This document shows, one piece after another, positions 8,778 through 20,500 of a DNA stretch of 64,000 nucleotides. This DNA comes from Thermoanaerobaculia bacterium (lineage in GTDB: Bacteria; Acidobacteriota; Thermoanaerobaculia; Multivoradales; JAHEKO01), in contig CALZKB010000003.1 in NCBI GenBank assembly GCA_945787575.1, positions 1-64,000 on the forward strand, given 5' to 3'. The notes under the pieces are model-generated. The model saw nothing but the letters and a program-made list of their open reading frames with translations, made no database searches and was not told the DNA's origin. The translations under genes were made by a program, and so were the position numbers. Within the stretch, counting starts at the first letter, position 1, and every line of letters starts with the position of its first letter.

Positions 8778-11066
8778 TCAGCCCAGCTTCAGCACCACTG
8801 CCGTCAGGTCGTCCTCCGGCCGTCGGCCAGAGCGGTGGGCTTCGACGTCCGCCAACAGGCGTTCGAGAATGCCGGCGGCCGACTCACCGCGCTTGGCGAG
8901 CTCGGCCAGTCTCGAGCCCCAGCGGTCGTAGCCGAAGGTCTCTCCGGTGGGGCCGATCGCCTCGGGAGCGCCATCGGTATAGGCCACGACCACCGCTCCC
9001 CGGCCGAGCTCGACGACCTCCTCTTCGGTGTCGTCGCTCTCGAGGGCCGTGCCCAGAGGACTCGACGATCGTCCGACCTCCCGGATGCCGTGGTCATGCA
9101 CGAGGAGCGGCGGATGACCGGAGCTGGCGACGCTCAGCCGGCGGCTGGCCGGATCCCACATCGCCATCAGAAGGGTGACCATCGAGCGCCGGGTGCGCAG
9201 GCGGCCGAAGAGGCTCCGGATCCTGGCGAGTGCCTCGGCGGGACCGACCTCGGCGCCGACGTGCTCGGTCACCGCCGCCTTGGTGAAGGCGGTGAGCACC
9301 GAGCAGGAGATGCCGTGCCCGGCAGCATCGGCGATGGCGAGCCAGATGCGGCCGGCGTCGTCTTCGAGCAGGTCTAGGAAGTCGCCGCCCACGGTGTCTG
9401 CCGGGATCATCTTCCAGGCGACCTCGGCGCCCCCCAGCTCCGCGGCCGCGCTCGTCGCCGGCAGCAGCGACAGCTGGAACTCGCGCAGCAGCTCGACCTC
9501 GCCCGCCAGACGCGCGTCGCGCTCGAGCTCCGACACATAGGCGGGCTTCACCGACTCGAGGCTGCCGTGCCGTGGCGCTCGCCGCTGCAGCACGAGACCG
9601 AGAAGAATCACGGCGACCGGCAGGCTGGCGTCGAGGAACGATCCCCAGCGCAACGGCAGCCATCTGAGGAGGATCACCGCGGTCGGCATAGAGACGGCGG
9701 TCACGCAGGCCGTCGTCAGGGCGAGCAGCCCGTGACGCGTCATCAGCCATCCGGCAGCCAGGGACACCACTATGCCCAATCCGACGCACCACCAGTGAGG
9801 CGCCGCGGGGATGGCGAAGGACCAGGCGAGGCCGCCGAGCGCCGCGCCGGCGATGGCGCCCGGCCGCCGCGCCAGCCGGCGTCCGAAGCTGATCAAAAAG
9901 GCGGTACCCGCGGCTAGCGCCAGTCCCCAGCTCAGGGGGGTCGGCAACAGCCAATACTCCGGCAAGATCAGCAGCAGACCAGCGTAGCCGCCGCCGAAGA
10001 CCTCGGCCAACCGACCGCCGCCGGCGACGATCCCCGACAGGCCCGTCCCGAAGAGAACGCCGACGACCAACGTCCGGCCGGTACTCGCGAGCGGCTTGCG
10101 GCGCACGACCCGGTCCCAGTGCTCGATCGATTCCGGCCGCGTCTCGCGCAGCTCGGCCTCGGCGACCGTCCACAGGAGGAGGATGAGCGCGCTGGTCAGC
10201 ATGTAGCTCAGGGCGAGGTTGACGTGCGAAGGCCCGGTGGGCAGGTTGCCGAAAAGGGGCAGCAGGCCGAGCAGGAGCAGCAATCCCAGAAAGCGGGTGT
10301 GGCCGAAGCCGGCGCGCCGGCGACTGAGTCGCCAAAGGAGGGTGCCGACGAGCACGACGAACACCGCGACGATCAAGTAGTAGAGAGCCTGGACGGCGAC
10401 GTTGTTCTGGACGAAGGTGAGCTGGCGCGTGAGCAAGGGGTAGGACGAAGGTTGCAGCGCGCCGATCCAGCGCGCGCTGCCGCCGAGGTAGACGTAGACG
10501 CCGGGTCGGCCCGGTCTCGCTGACGGGTAGACGTACTCCACTCCCCCACCCATACGCACAATCTCGGGCTCGGAGGCCGGCTCGCCGAGCAGCCGAGTGG
10601 CGATACCGTCGGCGAACGCGGGCCCGGCGAACGGCTGGAGACCGGCCTGGACGACCCCGTCCCAGCCGAAGGAGGCGGCCACCAAGGCGGCGTCGGAGCC
10701 GTATTCGAGCAACAGCGCACCGGGCGAGCCGTCCGGCCCCACCGCATCCCAGAATCTCACCCCGATTCGCAGCGGTGGCGCGGCGGCCAGCAGACGCAGC
10801 CGCTCCTCGTGATCCGCCACCCGTTCGTGCAGTACCCGAACGTCGGTCGCCGCCGGATAGAAGCGCGGCCCCAACGTCAACTGCGGCTCGTCCGGCTTCC
10901 CGACCCGGTAGCCGAAGCTCTCGGCGTCGGCCACGGCCCGACGGGCGACCGCCTCGGGGTCGGCCAGCACCGTCGTGGCCTCGGGCGCCCACCAAAAGCC
11001 GGCGGCCGCCGTCAGCCCGAGGCCGAAGGCGGCGACGCCGACGAAGAATCCGATTCGAGTCAGCAT
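8778..11066 (-). CDS. Membrane-anchored SpoIIE/PP2C-type serine phosphatase (RsbU-like)
   Basis: TVGGDFLDLLEDDAGRIWLAIADAAGHGISCSVLTAFTKAAV; multiple TM helices; DDLTAVVLKL end. Confidence 0.88.
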   Translation of the reverse strand: MLTRIGFFVGVAAFGLGLTAAAGFWWAPEATTVLADPEAVARRAVADAESFGYRVGKPDEPQLTLGPRFYPAATDVRVLHERVADHEERLRLLAAAPPLRIGVRFWDAVGPDGSPGALLLEYGSDAALVAASFGWDGVVQAGLQPFAGPAFADGIATRLLGEPASEPEIVRMGGGVEYVYPSARPGRPGVYVYLGGSARWIGALQPSSYPLLTRQLTFVQNNVAVQALYYLIVAVFVVLVGTLLWRLSRRRAGFGHTRFLGLLLLLGLLPLFGNLPTGPSHVNLALSYMLTSALILLLWTVAEAELRETRPESIEHWDRVVRRKPLASTGRTLVVGVLFGTGLSGIVAGGGRLAEVFGGGYAGLLLILPEYWLLPTPLSWGLALAAGTAFLISFGRRLARRPGAIAGAALGGLAWSFAIPAAPHWWCVGLGIVVSLAAGWLMTRHGLLALTTACVTAVSMPTAVILLRWLPLRWGSFLDASLPVAVILLGLVLQRRAPRHGSLESVKPAYVSELERDARLAGEVELLREFQLSLLPATSAAAELGGAEVAWKMIPADTVGGDFLDLLEDDAGRIWLAIADAAGHGISCSVLTAFTKAAVTEHVGAEVGPAEALARIRSLFGRLRTRRSMVTLLMAMWDPASRRLSVASSGHPPLLVHDHGIREVGRSSSPLGTALESDDTEEEVVELGRGAVVVAYTDGAPEAIGPTGETFGYDRWGSRLAELAKRGESAAGILERLLADVEAHRSGRRPEDDLTAVVLKLG

Positions 11067-11143
11067 GGCTAGGGGTTCTACGGTGAGGGGTGCCTATTGT
11101 TACGCAGCGTCGAGTTGGCGCCGCATTGTCCTACACTTGGCCG

Positions 11144-11905
11144 ATGCTAGAGATCGAAGACAAGGACGGCATCGAGCTTCTCCGGATCCGACATGGCAAG
11201 GCCAATACCGTGGACGCCGAGCTGCTGGAGGGAATCGAAGACGCACTCCGCGAAACCGCGGCGAGCGACGCGCGAGCGGTGGTCATGACCGGGAGCGGCA
11301 CGATCTTCTCCGCCGGTGTCGATCTTTTCAAGGTGCTCGAGGGCGGGGTCGATTACCTTCAGGCCTTTGTGCCGCTTCTCTCGAACGTCTTGCGGGAGGT
11401 GGTCGAGTTTCCCAAGCCCCTCGTCGCGGCGGTGAACGGCCACGCCATCGCCGGCGGCTGCATTCTGGCCTGCGCCTGCGACTACAAGGTGATGGCCGAG
11501 GGGACGGGTCGAGTCGGGGTGCCGGAGCTGCGGGTCGGCGTGCCGTTCCCGTCGGTGCCGCTCGAGATCGTCCGGATGGTCGTGCCGCGCCGGTACCTGC
11601 AGGAGGTGCTGCTGCTCGGTCGCACTTACGAGGGGGAAGAGGCTCGCGAGCGCGGCCTGATCGACGAGATCGTGCCCCACGACCAGCTCGAGGAGCGAGC
11701 GCTCGAGATCGCATTCGAAATGGCTACCGTCGGAGCCGAGTCCTTCAGCTTGACCAAGCGCCAACTGCGTCAGCCTCACCTGGACGCCATGGATCTGACC
11801 GGACAACTCTTCGCCGGGGAGGTCGAGACGCTCTGGAAGGCGCCCGCTTCCCATGAGGCGATCCGCGCCTACCTCGAGAAGACGGTCGGCAAGAAGCGAA
11901 GCTAG
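11144..11905 (+). CDS. Enoyl-CoA hydratase/isomerase family protein
   Basis: Crotonase fold FSAGVDLFKVL...KPLVAAVNGHAIAGGCILACACDYKVMAEG...GVPELRVGVPFP. Confidence 0.9.
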   Translation: MLEIEDKDGIELLRIRHGKANTVDAELLEGIEDALRETAASDARAVVMTGSGTIFSAGVDLFKVLEGGVDYLQAFVPLLSNVLREVVEFPKPLVAAVNGHAIAGGCILACACDYKVMAEGTGRVGVPELRVGVPFPSVPLEIVRMVVPRRYLQEVLLLGRTYEGEEARERGLIDEIVPHDQLEERALEIAFEMATVGAESFSLTKRQLRQPHLDAMDLTGQLFAGEVETLWKAPASHEAIRAYLEKTVGKKRS

Positions 11906-11931
11906 CTGACGAGATCATCGAGACCCCGTGT

Positions 11932-14587
11932 CTACGGCACGGTCACCGACCAGTCCGAAGTGTCGCCCGACTCGAAGCCGTCGGAGAAGATATCCGGCCC
12001 CCGCACGACGCTCAACCAGAACTCTCCCTGCGCCTCCGGCTGGCGTTGCCCCACTCGGATCCACAACTCTTGACCTGCTTGAACCTCGACGGTCACGGCG
12101 CCGTCGGCCGGCACGCCGGTGTCGTACAGGACGCAGGCCGTGGGATCGCTCCCCGTCATCCAGTTGTCGCTGCATCCGGCCGGCAGCTCGTTGCCCGGCG
12201 TCCCGGGGCACCCCGTATGGACCGACACGACGGTGTCGATGCCGGCGTCGATTACGCCGACGTCGTGCGAGCCGCAAGTGTTGACGCGGAGCGTGCCGCC
12301 AGCTGTCGCCGTGTGGCGGTACCAGAGGTCATCACCCGGCGGCGAGGCGCAGCTGGCCGCGCCGTCGGTTCCGGCGTGGGAGAACTGCTCGGCGTACGTG
12401 CCCTCGCCGATCTCGACTGCTCCGTCACACGTGTCGTTGCCGGCCGGTTCCTCCCCAGGTTCGCCGAGCCTCCAGACCGCAGCACCCTTCACGCCCGCGT
12501 AGAGCACGGACCCGTCCTGAGAGAGCGCGAGGGTCCTCGCGGCCTTGTGCTCCAGACCGTCGTTGATAGCCTGCCATGTCGCACCGGCGTCGACCGAAGC
12601 GTAAACCCCACTCGCGTCGTCGGCCGCGTAGACCACCTGCGTATCGTTGGGATCGACGACCACAGCGTGGGCGATGGCGTTGGGCTCCAACCCAACGCTC
12701 GAGTGGACGAACGTCTCACCGCCGTCGACGCTCTTGTAGACCGCTCCTCCTTGGGTCCCGGCGAACACGAGGGCGGGGTCCTGGGGATGGATGGCGAGGT
12801 CGAGCACCGGAAGGGAAGGCAGATCATCTCCCACCTGGCTCCAGGATGCCCCACGATCTTGCGATCTATGGAGGCCCGAGGAGTGGGTGCCAGCCAGAAC
12901 GCTGCTCGGGTCCGTCGGGTGGGCCTCTACCGTGAGCACGGCCTTGCCGTCGAGGTCGGATCCCCCCGGCCGCAGCCAGTTCTCCCCGCCGTCCTCGGAA
13001 ATGAAGACCCCCGCCCCCGGCTCGTCGCATTCGAGGGAGCTGACGCCGACCTCGTCGCGGCACAGGTCCCTGGCCGAACCCGCGTACACGACTGCCGAGT
13101 CCGCCGGCGAAAAGGCGATGCTCAAAGGGACCTTCACGCCGGTCGGGAACGACGCGAGACGCCAGCTACGGCCCTCGTCGTCGGAGATCAGAGCGGTGCC
13201 GGTCTCCCCCACGGCGGCGATGACGTGACTCGGATCAGACGGGTCGATGGCCACCGCGTTGACCTCGGTCAGTTTGACCGGTGCGCCGGGGATGAACACC
13301 TCCGCGGGTGGGTACTGCGTCCCGACCCAGTGTTCACCACCGTCCTCGCTTCCGGGACAGGAAGTTACCGCCGAGGTAGTTGTTGACGGCCACCCGCATG
13401 AGATCGTCGGGATCGCACTGGACGTCGATGGGGAACCCGGCGACGAGTCCCGGAGAGCCCCAGGTTCCGTCTTTGCGGTTGAAGCGCTGCCAGTTGAGGC
13501 CAGCGTCGTCGCTGCGGTACATGGCTTGGTAACTGCCGGCGTACACGACGTCGGGATCCGAGGTGCAGAACTCGACCACGGAGAATGCCTCCGCCTCGAG
13601 CACCCGAGTCCAGGAGGCACCACCGTCGCTGGTCCGGAACACCCCTCCGGTGTGCTCCGGACCGCGGTTGGACCAGGCGTCGCTGGAAGCCGCGGCGAGA
13701 AGAACCTGAGGATCGGTCGGACTCATGTAGAGGCTGCTGACATAAAGATCGGTCAGGCCGTTGTCGTGGTCGATCACCTGCCACGACTGGCCGCCGTCGA
13801 CCGATTTGAGGATGCCGACACCCCCTGCGATCTCCTGGTCGACGTCGGTGTTGGCAGCTTCGCGGTCGAAGATGCCGGTCGATACGTAGAGCACGTCGGG
13901 ATCTCCCGGATTGATCCAGCAGTAACGCGCCAAGTTGTCACCTCTCCAAATCTCTATCCAATTCAGCCCACCGTCGTGCGTCCGGTAGACGATGCCCATC
14001 GTCATGTCGAACAACAGTCCGAGGCGAGGGTTGCCGTCCGGAGTCCAGGCCGGGCTGCCGATCTCGCCCATGGCGTAGACCGTGTCGGATTCGATGGGAT
14101 CGACGGTGAAGCCGCGGAAGCTGAGATAGGGAACCAGAGCCGGATCGATCCCTTGACTCCTCTCGGTCCAGCTGGCACCGCCGTCGACCGACTTGAAGAT
14201 CTGGCCCGTGTTCTGAGTCCCGGCCCAGACGATGTTCGGGTCGTGCGGATCCACGGTGACGGAGAAGACCGGGATGCTGTCGCCCGCCGGACCCCATGGG
14301 ACAGACATTCCCGCGTTGCTCGGACTCCAGTTGATTCCCCGGTTCGTGCTGCGGTGCACGCCGCTCCAGGCGTCGGTCACGTACCACGTGCTCGGATCAC
14401 CGAAGTTGTATCGAACGTCGTATCCCAACCCCCCGATCGGTCCCCTGGTCAGGACCCAGGGGAGGAGGTTGAGAGCCGGCTGGCCCGCGGCGGGCGGCGA
14501 AGCGACTGCGAGCGCCGCCAAGATCGCGGCCACCGGAGCCACGAGGCGGAACCTATGTCTGGTAGGGGAATTGTCTGTGCGAAGCAT
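11932..14587 (-). CDS. Secreted BNR-repeat beta-propeller (sialidase/VPS10-like) with C-terminal tag; split by a frameshift near 13350
   Basis: ORFs 14587-13334 and 13623-11932 join as one protein; repeated DGGxSW BNR motifs; C-term FSDGFESGDTSDWSVTVP*. Confidence 0.75.
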
Positions 14588-14591
14588 GGCT

Positions 14592-16328
14592 TCATCCTCC
14601 GTGAGGCTCGAGTGTCAGACCCTGACGGGCCATGACGATGTCCGGGGTGTTCCAACCCTTCTGCTCTGCCAGCTCGATGAACGTCCGACGAAACAAGAGC
14701 GTCACCTCGACGTGGCACGGTCCGCTGCCCGCGGCGAACCTGTACTCGCTCTTATCCGTCGCAAAGGCGGCGATCCGGTTGTCGTGGACGATGCGCGTGG
14801 GGTTCCAGTAGGCCGCCGTGGGAGTAACCCTCGTCCACACGTCTTGCAGAATCTTGGCAAAGCCCTTGCCCGGCTGGCCGCCGTAGTGAGCCGGCCGAGC
14901 GCGGCGGGTACCGGCCCAGCCGGGAATTCTCGGTCCAGCGATCAGGCTCAGCGGGACTCGACGATCGTCGGTCGCCCGGACCAGCAGGATCAGCTGGCGC
15001 AAGGGACTGTCCGTCGGAACGTGGTGACCGGTCTTGTCATTGGTGATCGCCACCTTGACGGTCACGTCGTCACCCTTTCGAACGGCGTCCACCCGCAGGG
15101 TCACGGCCTCGCGCAGCAGCGCCTCGGCGTCGGCACCGGGGAAAGCATGCGTCGGGATGGTCGCCGGATCGCGATCGATCCCTCCGCGCCCTGGCGCGAA
15201 ATTGTGCGTCTTTCCATCGGGCCGCATGTGGCAGTCCTGGCAGGTCTGACCGCGGGCCGCGTAGGGACTCGCCAGCCACTCGGCGAACGACTCGTAGATC
15301 GGAACGCCCCAGAAACTGGCGTCGTGACACGGCGCGCAGATCTCGCTCTGTCTCATCAGCGGAAGGTAGACGTCGGGACCGACGTCGACGTCGTCGTACG
15401 GACCGAAGAAGAGCGGTCGGTCGGGAGCGGGCCGGATCAGCTTCAAGGACAACACCCCGGGCCTGTTGGGCGGGGGCCGTCCGGTGGTCGGATCCAGGAC
15501 GACGGCCGCGATCTTGTGGCAGAAATCGCAATGGCTGCCCCGCGCGTCCACGCCCCGCACGGTGTTGGGATCGATGCCGTAGGGATCTTGCAGCGCGGCG
15601 CTGGGAACGTGGCACGTGGCGCAGTTGCCGGCAGTCTCGGGGAAATCGAGTTTGTATCCGGGCCCGTAGTAGGGAGCACCTTTGGGGGGCTTCAAAGGAA
15701 TGGAGCCGTAGTCGCGACTGTGCCATCGGCGCGTCGGCGGGCCGCGGTTGCCCGACAAGTCGGTCCCGTTGTACATGGTGAGGAAGATCGGATTTCGGGC
15801 GCCGAGGGCGTGCGCACCCGAATCCCATTGCTCGTGAACCGCGCCGTGGCAGTCGCGGCATCCCAGGACGAGCCGCTTGGCCAATGGGAAGAAAGCTTCC
15901 GACAGCGATGCTCGCGCCGCCTCGTCCAGTGCGGCTCGGAGCTTTCCTTCGTCGGGCGGCGAGCGCACGACTTCGGGAAGGATCCATTCGTAGTCGGGAT
16001 GGTCGGATACGGAGTACGGCTGCAGGGTCAGACGAAGGTCCACCTCTCCGGGTCGCGCCTCCGTTCCGGTCACGTAGTAGCCCTCCTTCCAGGCCGTTAC
16101 GCGAAGAACGGATCGCGAGCCAACGCCCTCGAGGCGGAAGCGACCGTCCGCCCCGGTCGTCTGTTCGTTGAACGTGGCTTGAACGCGGACAGTGGCTCCC
16201 CCTATCGAGCGCCCACCTGGCTCGACGACGACTCCTTCGACGAAATCATTCGCGGAGAGTGCGGGCACGACGACCGAGATCGAGAGTGCAACCGCCATCC
16301 CCACTGCAGCGCTAGGCATGGGAGCCAC
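14592..16328 (-). CDS. Secreted multiheme c-type cytochrome with N-terminal carboxypeptidase-regulatory-like domain
   Basis: CXXCH: CRDCH, CATCH, CDFCH, CAPCH, CQDCH; signal peptide; GGATVRVQATFNEQTTGADGRFRLEGV. Confidence 0.82.
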   Translation of the reverse strand: MAPMPSAAVGMAVALSISVVVPALSANDFVEGVVVEPGGRSIGGATVRVQATFNEQTTGADGRFRLEGVGSRSVLRVTAWKEGYYVTGTEARPGEVDLRLTLQPYSVSDHPDYEWILPEVVRSPPDEGKLRAALDEAARASLSEAFFPLAKRLVLGCRDCHGAVHEQWDSGAHALGARNPIFLTMYNGTDLSGNRGPPTRRWHSRDYGSIPLKPPKGAPYYGPGYKLDFPETAGNCATCHVPSAALQDPYGIDPNTVRGVDARGSHCDFCHKIAAVVLDPTTGRPPPNRPGVLSLKLIRPAPDRPLFFGPYDDVDVGPDVYLPLMRQSEICAPCHDASFWGVPIYESFAEWLASPYAARGQTCQDCHMRPDGKTHNFAPGRGGIDRDPATIPTHAFPGADAEALLREAVTLRVDAVRKGDDVTVKVAITNDKTGHHVPTDSPLRQLILLVRATDDRRVPLSLIAGPRIPGWAGTRRARPAHYGGQPGKGFAKILQDVWTRVTPTAAYWNPTRIVHDNRIAAFATDKSEYRFAAGSGPCHVEVTLLFRRTFIELAEQKGWNTPDIVMARQGLTLEPHGG

Positions 16329-16427
16329 CTCACTTAGGTGTCAGGGGGTCTTTCCCGGGAAAGCCTTCTGTCGGAGCGTCTCCTAGACATTCATAATCGA
16401 ATGCTAGCCGCCAGACCCAAAGAGGGG

Positions 16428-16460
16428 GCAACGCCGCCCACCCGAAATAGTGGGCGGGGG
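16428..16460 (-). terminator. GC-rich hairpin, candidate transcription terminator
   Basis: CCGCCCACtatttcgGGTGGGCGG-type inverted repeat just downstream of the 16477 stop codon; no strong U tract. Confidence 0.4.
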
Positions 16461-16476
16461 TGCCGTCACCTGCATC

Positions 16477-16947
16477 TCAGCGGCCTGCCGCCGCGGCCGA
16501 CCCGCGCGCGACGAAGGTAGCGCTCCCGGAACCGAACATCACCCTGCACTCGACCACGTTCTGTCCCGATCGTGGGCCCAGAGTCAGCACGAGGGACCCG
16601 ATGCCTTGGGCGTCGGTCTTGGTCTCGTGAAAGAGCTTTCTGGGTCCCTTGGGGGCGGCCGGGAAGTCTCCATCACCCTCGACGACGTCCCACAAGACCA
16701 CGGCCCCGGAGACGGGCTTACCCTGCTCATCGACCACTCGGACCACGAACGGAGCGGCCAGCGGCTGCCCGACCGTCCCGGACTGGTTGTCGCCCGAGAC
16801 CATCGAGAGCTGCGTCCGACCCGGGACCCACGGATCGATCCTTATCTCGGTGGGTCCTTCGCAGGCGACGGTCGCGAAAGCCGCCGCCAGCAGGGCGATC
16901 GGCCAGAGGCCGAGCTTGAATGCGTGTCTTCGTGGTGGTTGCAGCAT
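16477..16947 (-). CDS. Lipoprotein with bacterial Ig-like (Big_1) domain
   Basis: ATG 16947 with GGAGG upstream; ATVACEG lipobox-like; GKPVSGAVVLWDVVEGDGDF..TDAQGIGSLVLTLGPRSGQN. Confidence 0.65.
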   Translation of the reverse strand: MLQPPRRHAFKLGLWPIALLAAAFATVACEGPTEIRIDPWVPGRTQLSMVSGDNQSGTVGQPLAAPFVVRVVDEQGKPVSGAVVLWDVVEGDGDFPAAPKGPRKLFHETKTDAQGIGSLVLTLGPRSGQNVVECRVMFGSGSATFVARGSAAAAGR

Positions 16948-17548
16948 TTCATCCTCCTTCGTGGCGGATCCGCCACCGGTTTGTCCTTGTACTCGTGATA
17001 GCGAGATCGGCGTTCGACGTCCGCACCTGGGTCTTTGTTCAGATCGCCCGCGGCAACCTCGACGCCGCCGACCTGCTCTGCAACAAGACCCAGACCGCGG
17101 ACGGCAACAGCCGCAAGGTGATCTGGATCCGTCGCCTCGACACGGTCTCGATGGAGAACGCGCTTCAGGGGATCCTGGGTGCCGCCCCGTTTCCCTCGGC
17201 GGCATGTGGCCGGAAAAGGGGGGCAGCCCGGTGCTGCCCTAGACTGCCACCCGCCGTGGCTGCAGCCGGGCTGCGGGAGACTCCCGGCGGTGATGACAAC
17301 GGCGACGGCCCTGTCGGTACCACCCCGGCGAGTGGCGGTCGAACCCCCACTTTTGACCTGGGAGTTCTTACTCGGTCAGGGTTACGAACGGTCTTCGAGC
17401 TCATTGTTCCACCGTCCGTAGCGGCACGGCTCTTGGGCTCCAGCCCAATCAGGCAGGAGGGTCTTTGCGGTCGTCGGCACCGTCCGGCATCCCTTTTGCG
17501 AGAGAACCCGGGGTGAGCAGCATAAGGAGACGGTGAGAGGAGACGGCA

Positions 17549-20500
17549 ATGTACATTCCGAGGCACCTATCGAGATCCCGCAACCCCGGTGTAACCCTCG
17601 TCGGAAAGCGGGCACTGCCCCGCGCGTTCGCCGCCGTCCTCCTCGGTCTGACCGCGCTGTTCGCAGCGGCGCCGACACTGGCTCAAATGAGGGCCGGCTC
17701 CTACACCGGCAACGGCAGCAGTCAGGCGATCGACGGCCTGGGCTTTCGACCGGACGTCGTGTTCGTCAAGGCCGAAGCCAACGATTGGGGCGTGATCCGT
17801 ACGGCGACCATGCCGTTCGCTCGCAGCCAGGACTTTACGGGGACCGGCTTCGAGACCGGTCTCGTGACCTCGTTCGACGTCGACGGCTTCTCGGTAGGCG
17901 GAGACGAACGCGTCAACGGCAGCGCCGTCGTCTACCACTGGGTCGCCTTCGCCGGCTTCAGCGGCGAGCTCGCCGTCGGCAGCTACATGGGCAACGGCAG
18001 CGCCGGGCGAGTGATCGACATCTCCGATACGTCGTTTTCGACCGACTTTCAACCGGACTTCCTCATCGTCATCACCGTCGACCAGGATCCCTGCTTTCGC
18101 CCTTCGAGCCTCGCCGGCGACGGCTGCCTCGAGTTCAGCGGCGGAGGGGTCCTCACCAACACCGTCACCGCCCTGCAGGCCAACGGCTTCGAGGTCGGCG
18201 GCGACGTGCACGTCAACGCCAACCTCTGGCAGTACCACTACGTAGCCTGGAAAGGGATCTCCGGCAGCACCGCAGTCGGTTCCTATCCCGGCAACGCCAC
18301 CGATGACCGCAAGATCATCGACCCGGCACTCGATTTCGAACCCGAGTGGGTCATCGTCAAGCAGGAGTTCACGCAGCCGGCGGTCCAGCACTCCTATTCG
18401 ATGGGCTGGACGATCGACACCACGATGACCTTCGAAGGCGCCGCCTTCGGCGCATTCGCCAACGGCATTCAGAGCCTCAAGCCGGTCGGCTGCTCGAATT
18501 GCTTCGAAGTCGGAGACCACTCGGCGGTGAACGACAGCGGTCCCTACCATTTTGCGGCCTTCCGCAATCGCGCGCCAACCTTGGCGGTCGTCGAGCGTCT
18601 GGAGGCTCATCCCACCGCGCGAGGGGTCGAGGTGGAGTGGCAGACGGCGTCCGAGGTAGGCACCGCGGGCTTCTATCTCTACCGCTGGGATTCCGGCGCC
18701 GACGGCTACGCTCAGGTCAATTCACGGCTGCTGCCGGCGACCCTCGCGGCGCCGCAAGGCGCCGTCTACAGGCTGCTCGACGAGGGCGCTCTCGCGGCCT
18801 CGGGCTACCGGTACGCGCTGGTCGAGGTCGAAGTCGGCGGCGGGGAGCGGGTGCACGGTCCGTTTCGCGTCGACGTCGGCTCCCCACGAACCGCGACCGA
18901 AGACGACGCGGTCGAGCCCGTGGTGGCCCCGGCGCGAGTGCGGCAGCGACTCGCTGCCCGTAGAGCCATCGAAGCGGTCGAGTTGCATTCGAGAGACAGC
19001 GACGGACGCGACCGATCGACGGGTCACTCCGAGCTCGAGATCGGAGTGCGCGAGGGCGGCCTCTTCGAGCTGAATGCGGTGCGGCTGGCGGCGAGCTTCG
19101 AGGAGTCGCCGGCGATCGTGCGGCAGTGGATCGCCCGAGGCCAACTGGCGCTCAAGAACCGCGGCCGACAGATCTCTTGGCAGGCGGCACCAGACGGATC
19201 GGCGCTCTACTTTTACGGCGAGTCGCCTGATGACCAGTACGCGCCCGACAACGTTTACTGGCTGCGCCAGGGTCCCGGTGCACGGATGGGCGGGTGGAGC
19301 ATGCCGCCGAATTGGGGCGATGGTGAGCTCGCGGCTCATCGCGAGCGACTCCACTTCGAACAGGACCTGCTGCCGGCGACCGCCGTCGTCCGTGATCCGG
19401 AATCCGACTACTGGTTCTGGGAGGGAGTGCGCGCCGGCGATGACACGCAAGGCCGCAAGGAGTTCGCCCTCACCACACCCGGCCTCAGCCCGACGGGAGA
19501 CGAGGGTGAGCTGCAGATCGAGCTCTTCGGCGTCAGCGAGACGCCTGCCGCCGAGGACCATCACGCCGTGGTCCGGCTCAACGACATCGAGATCGGCGAG
19601 ACGAGCTGGGACGGGGTCGGCCGTCACGCGGCGACGTTCTCGTTCCCTGTCTCGCGGCTGCAGGAGGGGGAGAACCGCGTCGAGGTCGAGGGAATCCTCG
19701 ACGGCGGCGTTCCCTACAGCCTGTTCTTCGTCGACTCCTTCGACCTTTCCTACCCCCGGCGCTACCAGGCGGAAGGTGACCGCCTGACGTTCAGGCCCGA
19801 CCGCGCGGGCTCGGTGATCATCACCGGTTTCAGCAGCCCCGACGTGCGGGTCTATGACATCACCAGGCCGGAGCGGCCCCGCGTCGTCTCCGTCCAGCCC
19901 GCGGCGCCGCGCTGGACACGGGGCGAGCCGGCGGGCGGCTCCGGCGACTACAGCGTTCGCCTGGCGGCGGTGAGCCCCGAGAGCGACTACCTGGCGATCG
20001 GCGTCCAGGGGATCGCTTCACCGACGATCCGCCACCGGTGGATCGACCCGCGTTCCGACCTGCGCTCCCGCGACAACCGAGCCGAGTACATCGCCATTGC
20101 GCCGGCCGGCCTGCGGGCTGCGGTGGAGACGCTGGTGAGCCATCACCGGCGCCATGGGCTCGACGCTCGCGTCGTCGAGCTCGAGGAGGTCTACCGGCAG
20201 TTCAATCACGGTCTGGCGGCGCCGACCGCGATCCGCGACTTCTTGTCCCACGCCTACCACCAGTGGTCGGGAGCGCCGCGCTACGCCGTGCTCGTCGGCG
20301 CCGGAACCTTCGACTACCTCGATCGGTTGGGCCACGGCGGAAACCTCGTGCCGCCCCTGATGGTGGCGACGCCCTGGGGTCTGTTCGCCTCCGACAACCG
20401 GCTCGCTGACGTGGTGGGCGACGATGGAGTGCCCGATCTGGCGATCGGCCGCATCCCGGTACTCAGCGGCGAGGAGCTCACGAGCTACGTGAGCAAGCTC

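Noticed and set aside
14865-14900. GCAAAGCC...CCGGCTGGCCGCC resembling a GEMM core
   Set aside because: Lies inside the 5-heme cytochrome coding sequence and lacks the P2 hairpin; chance match.
17400-17520. Minus-strand ACCGCAAAGACC near 17.47 kb as a second GEMM riboswitch
   Set aside because: Core reads GCAAAGACC rather than GCAAAGCC, P2/P3 do not fold convincingly, and the nearest minus-strand start is ~450 nt away.
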